From contig JADJOX010000007.1 in assembly GCA_016713565.1 (NCBI GenBank), positions 672,501 to 736,500 on the forward strand: a DNA stretch of 64,000 nucleotides, read 5' to 3'. How positions within the stretch are numbered: position 1 is the stretch's first letter; every line of letters starts with the position of its first letter. This stretch comes from Ignavibacteriota bacterium. Lineage in GTDB: Bacteria; Bacteroidota; Ignavibacteria; Ignavibacteriales; Melioribacteraceae. Below the pieces are notes generated by a model. The model searched no databases. It worked only from the letters and a program-made list of their open reading frames with translations, and had not been told where the DNA came from. Below are positions 51,703-60,333 of this stretch, piece after piece. A program made the position numbers and the translations under genes.

Positions 51703-52503
51703 TTAATTTTTATAATACTGCATTGCTTTTGGAACTAACTTCTTCAGATCATTAATTCTTGTTTCATTCGATGGATGCGTGCTTAAAAATTCGGGCGGTG
51801 CGCCGCCGCCTTGCGCTGCCATTCTTTGCCAAAAACTAACTGCGTTATTGGGGTTATATCCGGCCATTGCCATAAAAATCAGACCCATATGATCCGCTTC
51901 GCTTTCATGCAGCCTGCTAAACGGAAGTAAAACTCCGACTTGTGCGCCGATTCCGAAAGCGGTCATTGCCAACTGCTGTGTAAGCTGAGGTTTGCTTTGC
52001 AGAGCGGCTTGTAATCCCAATCCTCCTAATTCAACTAATAAAGATTGGCTTAATCTTTCTCCTCCGTGTTCAGCTATAGCGTGAGCAATTTCATGACCCA
52101 TAACCGTTGCAATTCCAGATTCATCCTGGCAAATTGGTAAAATTGCCGTATAAAAAACAACTTTTCCACCGGGCATACACCAAGCATTTACTTGATCGCT
52201 TTCAACAAGATTAAATTCCCATGCATAACCGTCAAGCTGATTTGACATTTTCTGTTCGGCAAAATATTTTTCAACGGCTTTTTGGATTTTTGCTCCGACA
52301 TTTTTTATTAACGCAACATTTTTTGTATCGCTGCTTAATTTATTTGATTTTAAGAAATCTGTATATTGTTGAAAGCTCATTGACATAAGCTCTGAAGATG
52401 GTATTATATTCAATTGATTTCTTCCGGTAACCGGTACGGTACTGCATGAATTAGTAAATATTGAAATTGCTAATAAAAGAATTAACAAAATCCTGTTTTT
52501 CAT
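51703..52503 (-). CDS. M48-family metalloprotease lipoprotein
   Basis: The 266-residue protein has a lipoprotein-like signal ending at Cys20 (FTNSCSTVPVTGRNQ), the typical BepA/LoiP-type STVPVTGR start. The zinc-binding HExxH is HEIAH at residues 137-141, with the third ligand in HESEADHMG. THPSNETRI near the end is a further family signature. It should be a periplasmic protease linked to outer-membrane protein quality control. It lies 4 nt upstream of the T9SS propeller gene and 34 nt after a VOC protein gene. Confidence 0.93.
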   Translation of the reverse strand: MKNRILLILLLAISIFTNSCSTVPVTGRNQLNIIPSSELMSMSFQQYTDFLKSNKLSSDTKNVALIKNVGAKIQKAVEKYFAEQKMSNQLDGYAWEFNLVESDQVNAWCMPGGKVVFYTAILPICQDESGIATVMGHEIAHAIAEHGGERLSQSLLVELGGLGLQAALQSKPQLTQQLAMTAFGIGAQVGVLLPFSRLHESEADHMGLIFMAMAGYNPNNAVSFWQRMAAQGGGAPPEFLSTHPSNETRINDLKKLVPKAMQYYKN

Positions 52504-52537
52504 TTTTGCCTCATATTATAAAAATTTAATCGAAATA

Positions 52538-52882
52538 TTATTTAATTTTTTGAATAAACTCAATTGGCGCGCCATTTTCTTCTATAAATGCAACAATGTA
52601 ATTTTCCGATGGCATATTTGGCTGAATTATAACGTTTTTATTTTCTATTGCGGAATTTAAATCTTCAACTTCAAACGCTACATGCGGAATAGTTTTCACA
52701 ATTTCAGGTAATTTACAATCTGGTAAAAATCTCATCCATTCTATTTTGTATTCACTCGTTTCATAACCGGAAACGTATATATTATAATCTTTTAAAAATT
52801 CTTCATTAGGCTTAACCACATTTGTTGGAATTCCCAAATGATGATACTTTAATTCATTTTTCATCTTTTTGTTCCCAGCCAA
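52538..52882 (-). CDS. VOC (glyoxalase/bleomycin-resistance-fold) family protein
   Basis: The 114-residue protein matches a single vicinal-oxygen-chelate half: YHHLGIPTNVVKPNEEFLKDY at the start, HVAFEVEDLNSAIENKNVI in the middle and VAFIEENGAPIEFIQKI at the end. Metal-ligand-like positions are His in YHHLG and Glu in APIEFI. The reaction is not predictable. An inner ATG at 52864 (MKNELKYHHLG) is an equally good start; both starts overlap the upstream hypothetical gene, pointing to coupled translation. Confidence 0.8.
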   Translation of the reverse strand: MAGNKKMKNELKYHHLGIPTNVVKPNEEFLKDYNIYVSGYETSEYKIEWMRFLPDCKLPEIVKTIPHVAFEVEDLNSAIENKNVIIQPNMPSENYIVAFIEENGAPIEFIQKIK

Positions 52883-53300
52883 TCAATTCACCGTTTTTAA
52901 AAAAATATGTTATATCTCCGTAATACCATTGGGTGAACAATCCCCATTTTTCTTTATTTTTCATAATTTTATCCGGTTTTCCCCAACTCGCTTCAAGCAT
53001 TTTTTCCGACATTCCTTTCCAAACTTGACCTTTAGCAATTCTACCTCCGTTAACTTTTCCGAACTTTTTTATTAGTTCATTTACTCTTGATGACACAATA
53101 TTTTCGTTTAATTTTTCAATTGCAAGTTTTAAACTGTCAATATCTTTAAGAAGTACCGATTTTTCATTCAGCAAATCTGATTTTTGCTGCGTTAAACTGT
53201 CGGTCAAAAAATTATATCTTTCAACTGATAATTTTTCTTTGTTTTGCGCAAAAATCGCAAATTGTGTAATTAAAAAAAGCAGAATAAATATTCTTAACAT
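52854..53300 (-). CDS. Hypothetical secreted coiled-coil protein
   Basis: The 148-residue protein has a Sec signal (LRIFILLFLITQFAIFAQ), a coiled coil at about 20-75 (RYNFLTDSLTQQKSDLLNEK, LLKDIDSLKLAIEKLNE) and a small C-terminal globular part, KGQVWKGMSEKMLEASWGKPDK then WGLFTQWYYGD, that resembles SmpA/OmlA-like modules (G-x-s-x-e-v-x-x-x-G-x-P). Its start begins a group of two with the VOC gene, which overlaps its end. I do not recognise a named family. Confidence 0.6.
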   Translation of the reverse strand: MLRIFILLFLITQFAIFAQNKEKLSVERYNFLTDSLTQQKSDLLNEKSVLLKDIDSLKLAIEKLNENIVSSRVNELIKKFGKVNGGRIAKGQVWKGMSEKMLEASWGKPDKIMKNKEKWGLFTQWYYGDITYFFKNGELIGWEQKDEK

Positions 53301-53327
53301 AAAAATAATAAATCCTAAAAAGTTTGA

Positions 53328-54158
53328 TTATTTGTTGCCAACAAACAAAAATAGGTAAACATAAACGGTTGGAGCAGTTAAAAAAAGCGAGTCGAATCTA
53401 TCGAAAATACCGCCGTGACCTGGGATTAAATTTGACGAATCTTTAACACCGGCGTCTCTTTTGAATAAACTTTCAACTAAATCTCCAAGCTGTCCAATTA
53501 GGCCTACAATTATTCCGATAATTATTGAATCAAATAAAGTCAGATTATCTAAAATCAAAGCTTTAGCCGCAATCATGGCTATAACTGAAAATACAAATCC
53601 GGCAATTGCTCCTTCCCAGCTTTTATTAGGACTAACGCGCGGAAATAATTTATGTTTTCCAATTGCCGATCCGATGAAAAAGGCGGCTGAGTCACAAATC
53701 CATATTGAAGCCATAATAGAAATTATTAAGTAACCGCCTTCATCATATACCAAAACGGAATAATTATAAAATTCCCTAATCGCTAAAATGGAAGCCGAAA
53801 ATAAACCCAAATACAATATCCCAAGAAATGTGGCGCTCGTATTTAAAATTGCTGATGATTTATTTCTAAAAAGTTCTGAAAGCAAAATTAAAATCGCCGA
53901 TGAAATAATTATTATATCAAATTGAACAAAGTTGAAATAAACGTTAAGAATAAGTAAGGCAACCGTTAAGAATCCCAACAGCGAATTTGGATAAATGTTT
54001 TTCTTTTTGGCTAATCCGGTAAATTCCCCAAAAGAAAGCAAGCCAATGCCCAAAACAAATATCAAAAATGGAATTTTTCCGTAAACACACGCAAATAGAA
54101 TTAATGGAATAGCAATTACGGATACAATTATTCTTACTGAAGTATTTCCCAATTTCAT
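53328..54158 (-). CDS. cdsA: Phosphatidate cytidylyltransferase CdsA
   Basis: CdsA makes CDP-diacylglycerol, the precursor of bacterial phospholipids. The 276-residue membrane protein has eight or so helices, ICDSAAFFIGSAIGKHKLFPRVSPNKSWEG-type residues (WICDSAAFF, SPNKSWEGAIAG) and the terminal signature VKDSSNLIPGHGGIFDRFDSL. It lies 3 nt downstream of the DUF2007 gene. With the UbiA and Mla genes it forms part of the lipid theme of this window. Confidence 0.96.
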   Translation of the reverse strand: MKLGNTSVRIIVSVIAIPLILFACVYGKIPFLIFVLGIGLLSFGEFTGLAKKKNIYPNSLLGFLTVALLILNVYFNFVQFDIIIISSAILILLSELFRNKSSAILNTSATFLGILYLGLFSASILAIREFYNYSVLVYDEGGYLIISIMASIWICDSAAFFIGSAIGKHKLFPRVSPNKSWEGAIAGFVFSVIAMIAAKALILDNLTLFDSIIIGIIVGLIGQLGDLVESLFKRDAGVKDSSNLIPGHGGIFDRFDSLFLTAPTVYVYLFLFVGNK

Positions 54159-54161
54159 TTA

Positions 54162-54488
54162 TTATTCATCTTTGTTAATATCGCTGATAATACTTTCGGC
54201 ATCTTCCATATCTTCTTTTTTTACAAGAACTTTAATTATTGACAAATCTCCCGGTGAAGGAAAATTAATATCTTTTTGTGAAAGAATTATTGATTCAATT
54301 CCCGCGCCCTCTAAATTTGCCTTTATCATTTCCGCTTCAAAATTTTCCGCGGTTGTAAATGCTACATCCCAATCTTTATAATTAACTAGGTTAAGCTCAA
54401 AATCTTCAATAGTAACTAACGGAGTTCCGCATTCAACACAAACTTTAATATCGTCAAGATATTCAATTTCGCATTTCGGGCATATCAT
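54162..54488 (-). CDS. Zinc-ribbon plus DUF2007 protein
   Basis: The 108-residue protein starts with a zinc ribbon (MICPKCEIEY, then VCVECGTPL; Cys3, Cys6, Cys17, Cys20) and continues with a DUF2007 signal-transducing-like domain (VAFTTAENFEAEMIKANLEGAGIESIILS, then SIIKVLVKKEDMEDAESII). An excellent ribosome site (aggaggt, 6 nt before the ATG) lies inside the end of the CPBP gene, which overlaps by 26 nt, so it has strong independent initiation. Function unknown; position between the CPBP protease and cdsA. Confidence 0.84.
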   Translation of the reverse strand: MICPKCEIEYLDDIKVCVECGTPLVTIEDFELNLVNYKDWDVAFTTAENFEAEMIKANLEGAGIESIILSQKDINFPSPGDLSIIKVLVKKEDMEDAESIISDINKDE

Positions 54489-55434
54489 TTTGCACCTCCT
54501 TATTATTTATAAGCCTATTATAATTTTTCTTTATGAAAAACACAAATGATATAAATAACAAAAGCAGCAAGCTGAATATGATAAAATGAATATTAATTCC
54601 TTCGGCATCAACAAAATTTGTCTGCATAAGTTCATCTTCGCCGAAAATAAAAAATGCAAGAATGGAAAGAAAATTATTTAAAAAATGAAGTATCATCGGG
54701 ACAATAATGGAATTGCTGAAATAAACGGAAAACCCGAAATACATTCCTAATATTATTAGCGGAATTAATCCATAAGGATTGAAATGATAAACACCAAAAA
54801 AGAAACTTGTAATAAAAATTGATGTCAATGGTTTTAGTTTATACTCAAAACTTTTCTGAACAAAACCTCTAAAGAAAAACTCCTCACAAATTGCGGGCGT
54901 TACGGCAACCGTAATAATTATAAGCAAAATCTCAATAAAATTATGCGCGGTTAATAGCTGTAAATATGACTCCTCAACATATTTATCAAGTTCGTCAAGA
55001 AAGGTTTTCATTTGTTGAACAAATGAATTTGATTTCGCGAGTTCACCAATTAAATAATTTTGGACGTGCATATATTCCTGCATTAGCGGAATTAGAATAA
55101 TCATACCAATAACAAAAATTCCTACCTCTTTAGGTTTAGGCATTCTGAATCTTACAATTGATGTAACATCAATAAAAACCAATTTGCTGAATAGTATAGC
55201 GGGAAATAAAATAAATAATATTTGAGAACCTATTGTAAGCAAACGTAATAAGTTCATATCCGCGTTTTTTAAATCGAAACCGAAAATGCCCAGAGCAAGA
55301 AGTCCACCTCCAAATTGGAATATAAAAAAAACAGCGATTAAGCCTAAAACCGCAGCTTTTGTGGGAGACATGGTTGGAACATTTTGGAACTGATCGGAAT
55401 TGTTTTCCGGCTGTGTCATATTTTCATTATTCAT
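54463..55434 (-). CDS. CPBP-family intramembrane (CAAX-type) protease
   Basis: The 323-residue protein has about eight membrane helices and the CPBP motifs EEFFFRGFVQKSF (EExxxR, near residue 200), TSFFFGVYHFNPYG with a motif-2 histidine, and a later LHFLNNF. It is an intramembrane protease of the Rce1/ABI type. The substrate is unknown. A polar Asn/Gln-rich N-terminus (about 25 residues) precedes the first helix. It overlaps the DUF2007 gene by 26 nt and probably shares its transcript. Confidence 0.9.
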   Translation of the reverse strand: MNNENMTQPENNSDQFQNVPTMSPTKAAVLGLIAVFFIFQFGGGLLALGIFGFDLKNADMNLLRLLTIGSQILFILFPAILFSKLVFIDVTSIVRFRMPKPKEVGIFVIGMIILIPLMQEYMHVQNYLIGELAKSNSFVQQMKTFLDELDKYVEESYLQLLTAHNFIEILLIIITVAVTPAICEEFFFRGFVQKSFEYKLKPLTSIFITSFFFGVYHFNPYGLIPLIILGMYFGFSVYFSNSIIVPMILHFLNNFLSILAFFIFGEDELMQTNFVDAEGINIHFIIFSLLLLLFISFVFFIKKNYNRLINNKEVQNDMPEMRN

Positions 55435-55519
55435 GGTTAAAAAATATAGAAAAGCAATAAGGGAATCTACATTTAGTAAATTAAAAGAGAAATTATTTTT
55501 TGAGTTTTAACAACCTTCT

Positions 55520-56302
55520 TTATTTTGTAGCGGCTAATTTTGGTTTTATTCCTTCATAACTCGTCAATTCCGCGTCAATTGAGCCAATTAATATTTTTGA
55601 TTTTACTTTAACCGGCATTTTAACATTGTCATCGGTGAGCCAAATTATAATATTGCCTTCGCTTTTGAACAAACCGCCCTCAACAACTAAAGGCTCAATC
55701 ATTATGCAATTAAATGTTCCGGCTTCAACCTTAACTTTTTCTTTTCCTCTGTAAACAACATCCAAAGGATAAACTTTATCTTTAAAGAAATTTTCCAAAT
55801 GAAAGCTTTCGCCGACTTTCAATGAATCAAAATTCAACGTTCTTGCCAAATAAAACGCGGAAACAATGTCGTTAACGTATGGCGGAATTTTATAAGTTCC
55901 TTTGCTTGTTTTTGCTGAATTTTTTCTTTGATCAAAAAATGCGGAAAAATCTCTAGAAAAATTTCCTTCTCTTATATGCTGTTCAAATCGCCAAGGAAAT
56001 AAACCTTTAACATCAAGGTAAGTTTCGTAACGATCGCGGACTTTAAATAAACCGTCGAAACTTTCCAAAGAATTTACGTTAAATCTTACGTGAAAAACGT
56101 CTCTTTTTGCAATTTTTTTAATTTGAGGAATTTCCATTACCGCAACACCGGCTGTTACAAATCCGTATTTTACGTCAAAAGTTAATCTTTCTCCAACCGA
56201 AAAAGCTTTGTTTTCTAAATTTCTGAATTCGTCTTTCTGAGCGGTTAAATTTGAAAAACAAAATATTATTACAAAACCAAACTGTAAAATTCTTTTCAGC
56301 AT
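55520..56302 (-). CDS. DUF3108 domain-containing secreted protein
   Basis: The 260-residue protein has a Sec signal (LKRILQFGFVIIFCFSNLTAQ) and one DUF3108 domain: FSVGERLTFDVKYGFVTAGVAVMEI, HVRFNVNSLESFDGLFKVRDRYETYLD, FPWRFEQHIREG and KVKVEAGTFNCIMIEPLV. It should be periplasmic and beta-rich, like other proteins of this family whose role is unknown. It stands 85 nt upstream of the CPBP gene and may be transcribed with it. Confidence 0.85.
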   Translation of the reverse strand: MLKRILQFGFVIIFCFSNLTAQKDEFRNLENKAFSVGERLTFDVKYGFVTAGVAVMEIPQIKKIAKRDVFHVRFNVNSLESFDGLFKVRDRYETYLDVKGLFPWRFEQHIREGNFSRDFSAFFDQRKNSAKTSKGTYKIPPYVNDIVSAFYLARTLNFDSLKVGESFHLENFFKDKVYPLDVVYRGKEKVKVEAGTFNCIMIEPLVVEGGLFKSEGNIIIWLTDDNVKMPVKVKSKILIGSIDAELTSYEGIKPKLAATK

Positions 56303-56423
56303 TTTTTCTCCAAAATCGCAAAGGTTAAATTATATTACAACATAATTTTTAAGAAGTTTCAAATCAAAGGATTATCACACACAATTATATTCGAAAAAAT
56401 AGAAATTTGATTGAATTCCAAAT

Positions 56424-57029
56424 TTATTTTTTTGAAACGCATGGATTATCTTTAATATAGAATCTCCACATCAAATCTTTTGATTTTTTAATTCCTATTC
56501 TTTTTGAAGCAATAATTTCGGAATCGTTTAATTCTTGGTCGTTTAACAAAAAAATGCTGTTCTTAGTCAGATCACTTCCATATTGCTCTTTTGTAATATT
56601 AAAAGCTTTACAGATGTTGCCGGGTCCGCTTAATAATTTATTAATTTCAGAATTTTTCAAATCAATTTTTCCGAATCTATTTTGAGTAAATGTTTCAATT
56701 CCTTCAATAGGTTCCATTGCGCGAAGCAGAATGCCGGTTCCATGATCTTTAACTCCTGTTACAATATTCGCGCAGAAATGCATACCATAAGTAAAATAAA
56801 CATAGAGATAACCTCCTTCTTCAAACATTATTTTGTTTCTTTCGGTTTTCCCTATAAATGAATGAGACGCTTCGTCAACATTGCCGTCGTATGCTTCAAC
56901 TTCTACAATTTTAGCTGAAAGTTTTTTGTCTATTCTTACATCATTAAATACGAATATTTTACCCAATAATTCTTTTGCGACAATAAGAACATCTCTTGTA
57001 TAAAAATCTTTTTTTAATTTTTTTTTCAT
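56424..57029 (-). CDS. DNA-3-methyladenine glycosylase (AAG/MPG family)
   Basis: The roughly 201-residue protein matches the AAG/MPG fold: VAKELLGKIFVFN, AKIVEVEAYDGNVDEASHSFIG with the active-site glutamate in EVEAY, YLYVYFTYGMHFCANIVTG and LLSGPGNICKAFNIT. It removes alkylated purines to start base-excision repair. The ATG at 57029 (MKKKLKKDFY) is preferred to a TTG five codons upstream. It is probably monocistronic; nothing recognisable lies in the 223 nt up to ccmB. Confidence 0.93.
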   Translation of the reverse strand: MKKKLKKDFYTRDVLIVAKELLGKIFVFNDVRIDKKLSAKIVEVEAYDGNVDEASHSFIGKTERNKIMFEEGGYLYVYFTYGMHFCANIVTGVKDHGTGILLRAMEPIEGIETFTQNRFGKIDLKNSEINKLLSGPGNICKAFNITKEQYGSDLTKNSIFLLNDQELNDSEIIASKRIGIKKSKDLMWRFYIKDNPCVSKK

Positions 57030-57252
57030 AAAATTGAGATACAAACAAAATGGAAATAAGATAAAACAAAAAAATATACAATTGCAGTATCAATTACATT
57101 TTTTTACATTATTATTGATTTCTAAAATAAGTGAGCTTAAAAATTATCGTTTTTATTATATAATAATTTGGATTTAATTAAACAGAAATTCAGTAATGTA
57201 TAATTAAGAATAATAAAATTTCTTATTTTTTATAACGAACTAAATCTTTTTT

Positions 57253-57912
57253 TTAATCTTTCCAAATAAAATCAAAAAGCATGAATCCCGCAGTCAGCAT
57301 AATTACATCATAACAAAACAATACGGCTAATTCAACAAAAGCGTCGGAAACCGGATCTCCATCCATCGCAAATTTTGTTAATTCCATTAGAGTTAAGATC
57401 AGCGGCAATAATATTGGAAAAGATAATACAGGATAAAGTGTGCCTTTCGTATTTGCTTTGGAAATAATTGCGGCAATTAATGTTGAAGATATCGCAATTC
57501 CCATACTTCCTAAAAATAACGAAAGAAAGAAAAGTGAAAAGTTTAAAATTATAAATGATTCAAAAAGCAGATAGTAAAGAAATACAATTGCTATATTCAT
57601 TATAAAAACGAGAATCAGATTAAATAATAATTTCCCAAAATAAATTGTGGAAGGAGCAGCGATAAGCTGTAGAGTTAAAGTCGTTCCTCTTTCTTCTTCC
57701 GAAACAAACGCCCGCGATAATCCTGACATTGCCGAAAAGAAAATAACTACCCAGAATAATCCGCCGGTTAAATGTATGCTGACTTTTTCTTGACCAATTG
57801 AAAACAAAATCACACTTATTGTAACAAGAATAAACATAGCCAGCGCATTTATTGCGTAACGCGTTCTAAGTTCAGATTCCCAATCTTTTTTAAATACAGA
57901 AATTACATTCAT
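57253..57912 (-). CDS. ccmB: Heme exporter protein CcmB
   Basis: CcmB is the membrane part of the CcmAB ABC complex of System I cytochrome c maturation. From the ATG at 57912 (preferred over a TTG 21 nt upstream) the protein has about 219 residues and six helices. It shows VFKKDWESELRTRYAINALAMF, LSRAFVSEEERGTTLTLQLIA and YFGKLLFNLILVF, typical of CcmB. It follows ccmA after 42 nt. The other ccm genes (ccmC, ccmE, ccmF) are not in the window. Confidence 0.9.
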   Translation of the reverse strand: MNVISVFKKDWESELRTRYAINALAMFILVTISVILFSIGQEKVSIHLTGGLFWVVIFFSAMSGLSRAFVSEEERGTTLTLQLIAAPSTIYFGKLLFNLILVFIMNIAIVFLYYLLFESFIILNFSLFFLSLFLGSMGIAISSTLIAAIISKANTKGTLYPVLSFPILLPLILTLMELTKFAMDGDPVSDAFVELAVLFCYDVIMLTAGFMLFDFIWKD

Positions 57913-57954
57913 TTTATAATGTTTAACCGCCAAGGTTTTAAATACTCGGAGGTT

Positions 57955-58593
57955 TTATATGTTTACTTTATAATTTTCTATTTCCAAAACTTCACCGCAT
58001 AATGCCAAATCGGAAGTTTCATTTGACGCAACTATAACTAAATTATTTTTGCTTTCTCTATTTATTATTTCATAAACTTTTTCTTTACCGGAATTATCCA
58101 AATTGGAAGTCGGCTCATCAAAAAATAAAATTTTAGGCATATGCAAAAGCGCGGAAATAAATTTCATTCTTTGTTTCATTCCGCTTGAATAACCTTTCAG
58201 CAAATCTTTTTTTCTATTTAAAAGTTCAAATTCATTCAGCAAAAAATCCGCTCTTTCTCTATCAAACTTTATTCCTCTGATATTTGAAAAATGCATCAAA
58301 TTTTCTTCTGCGTTAAATTCATCATATAAAACTAAATACGGCGAAACAAAACCGATATAATTATGTAGTTTTTCGGAAATAATTTCTTTGTCCGAATCTT
58401 TATGAATTACTTTTCCATTTGTTGGTGAAATTAATCCGGCAGCAATTTTGACTAATGTTGATTTACCTGATCCGTTTCTGCCCGAAAATCCGTAAACTTT
58501 CCCACTTTCAAATTTATAATTGATCTCTTTAAATATTAATCTTCTTCCAAAGGATTTTGTAATATTTTGAAGTGTAAGCGAATAGTTATTCAT
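57955..58593 (-). CDS. ccmA: CcmA-type heme export ABC ATPase
   Basis: The 212-residue ATPase has Walker A GRNGSGKSTLVKIAAGL, a signature in a shortened form YSSGMKQRMKFISAL, Walker B ILFFDEPTSNLD and a C-terminal SNETSDLALC switch region. It pairs with ccmB 42 nt downstream, which supports the CcmA call over other small ATPases. The switch loop has Asn instead of the usual His (IVASNE), a change often seen in CcmA-type proteins. Confidence 0.88.
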   Translation of the reverse strand: MNNYSLTLQNITKSFGRRLIFKEINYKFESGKVYGFSGRNGSGKSTLVKIAAGLISPTNGKVIHKDSDKEIISEKLHNYIGFVSPYLVLYDEFNAEENLMHFSNIRGIKFDRERADFLLNEFELLNRKKDLLKGYSSGMKQRMKFISALLHMPKILFFDEPTSNLDNSGKEKVYEIINRESKNNLVIVASNETSDLALCGEVLEIENYKVNI

Positions 58594-58671
58594 TTAATAA
58601 AAATTATAATTAGAAAAGAAACAATAAATTCAAATTTTGTACGGAATGATATAAAATTATATCGAAAAATT

Positions 58672-60333
58672 TTAGTTCAATATTACAAATTTCCCTTTTT
58701 TGATTTTTCCGTTGGCTTCCGTAACGTAAATGTAAACGCCGCTGGCTAATTTTTTATTATTATTATCCAATCCATTCCAAGTCACTATCATTTTACCGGA
58801 AACCGAAATTTGCAAAGATTTGGAGTACAATAAATTCATATCGGAAGAAAAAATATACAATTTTGAATTTCCGCTTTCATCGGCATAAGTCGGAAAACAA
58901 ATGCTTTCATAATTATCATATTTGAACGGCTGAGGATAAACAAAATCTATAACTGATCTTTCAATATAATTTGATGCAAGTTCATTATTTATAATGTAAC
59001 TATGACCAATATAACTGTTATTAACTCCTTCCATTTTGGCAAAGTAATTTTCACTAACAGCGAACGAACCGAAAAATGAACTTGTCGCAAGTGTAAAATC
59101 TATATTTATATTATTTCCGGAAGTCAAAGTTCCGTTAACATCTGAATTACTAAAAACGGCAAAAATCGAATCGGGTAATCCATGAGAAAAATCTTTTATC
59201 AATAAGTAATTTAATGATGTCGGTTCGCAGCTGATCATCATAGGCATTTTTGCAGGATCTAATTCCATTTCCACAGTTCTTGTTACCAAAGGATAAAAAC
59301 TTGCTTCGGAAAAATAATTATTTTCTTTTGCCCTATATCCGGTAAAATAAAGCCAAATTCCAAATTCGTTAAACAGATCAGCAAAAGAATAACCATACTG
59401 ACTAACAGAATTTTGAATCGCGATAATTGCCCGCTGATCTTTTTGTTCCATCAGTTCCCAGCTTCGTTTAATAATTTGGTCTCCGATATTTGGCGTTTCG
59501 GAACCGAATTTTTCTTTCAAGAAAATATTCCATATAGCAACATCATAACCGTCATTGGTTCCGGTATTAAACCGTGTAAGCCTTCTGTTTGGTTTATTAA
59601 AATAACTTTTCATATAATAGTAATAATCATTAACATCGTCATAAACAAATTCTTCCATAGATGTTGAGGTAAGCTCAAAGTAAAATCTGTCGGAATCTCT
59701 GTATAAATAATTCCCTACTTGAATTGCGTGATGAAATTCATGAGCGGCAGTAACTCTTGCCGCATTTATTCCTTTTGTGTAAAACGAACCCGAAAAACTA
59801 TTATGAATTTTAATATAACTTGTATATTTATTTGTGCTGATTTGGTCTTCCAATTCAGTTGAGCCATATCCTCCGGCAGACGCTAAAACATAAACGTCAA
59901 ATTTATTATCTCCGCCGTTAGAACCATCTTTGGGTGGAGCTGGATATCCTAAAACTTCAATTTCATATGTGTATGCGGAATCAAACGCAAGGGCTAATTC
60001 ATTTACATCATAGGCAATTGTATTTATTCCGGTTGTGTCATAATGGATTTTAAAAATGCCAGAAGGACTTATTAAACTTTTCTGCAAATCGGGTCTTTCA
60101 AGAATTTCTTCTATTTTGCTCTGCTTTTCTAATGAAAACTCATTTAAACGAGACTTTACAGATGCAGAAATACCAAATCCGCATTTAAAATTTTCATTCC
60201 CTTCTCTTTGATATTGCGAACTTAAATTCGAGTAAGAATAAATAGAAATAAATTCGTTATAAAGCGAATCCAAACTTTGCGCAAACAATAAGCTGGAGGA
60301 AAAAACTAAAAATATTATTTTTTTTATCAGCAT
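58672..60333 (-). CDS. MXAN_6640-type putative metalloprotease with T9SS tail
   Basis: The 553-residue protein has a Sec signal (about 1-19), a metalloprotease domain with YDTTGINTIAYDVNELA, PPKDGSNGGDNKFDVYV and the zinc motif HEFHH (residues 198-202) in TAAHEFHHAIQVG, followed by TSMEEFVYDDVNDY. This is the layout of the MXAN_6640 family. The last 80 residues are a T9SS sorting domain, ending in KKLASGVYIYVTE and a GKFVILN tail. It should be a secreted or surface-bound zinc protease; activity is not shown. Its start overlaps the stop of the FG-GAP protein by 1 nt. Confidence 0.82.
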   Translation of the reverse strand: MLIKKIIFLVFSSSLLFAQSLDSLYNEFISIYSYSNLSSQYQREGNENFKCGFGISASVKSRLNEFSLEKQSKIEEILERPDLQKSLISPSGIFKIHYDTTGINTIAYDVNELALAFDSAYTYEIEVLGYPAPPKDGSNGGDNKFDVYVLASAGGYGSTELEDQISTNKYTSYIKIHNSFSGSFYTKGINAARVTAAHEFHHAIQVGNYLYRDSDRFYFELTSTSMEEFVYDDVNDYYYYMKSYFNKPNRRLTRFNTGTNDGYDVAIWNIFLKEKFGSETPNIGDQIIKRSWELMEQKDQRAIIAIQNSVSQYGYSFADLFNEFGIWLYFTGYRAKENNYFSEASFYPLVTRTVEMELDPAKMPMMISCEPTSLNYLLIKDFSHGLPDSIFAVFSNSDVNGTLTSGNNINIDFTLATSSFFGSFAVSENYFAKMEGVNNSYIGHSYIINNELASNYIERSVIDFVYPQPFKYDNYESICFPTYADESGNSKLYIFSSDMNLLYSKSLQISVSGKMIVTWNGLDNNNKKLASGVYIYVTEANGKIKKGKFVILN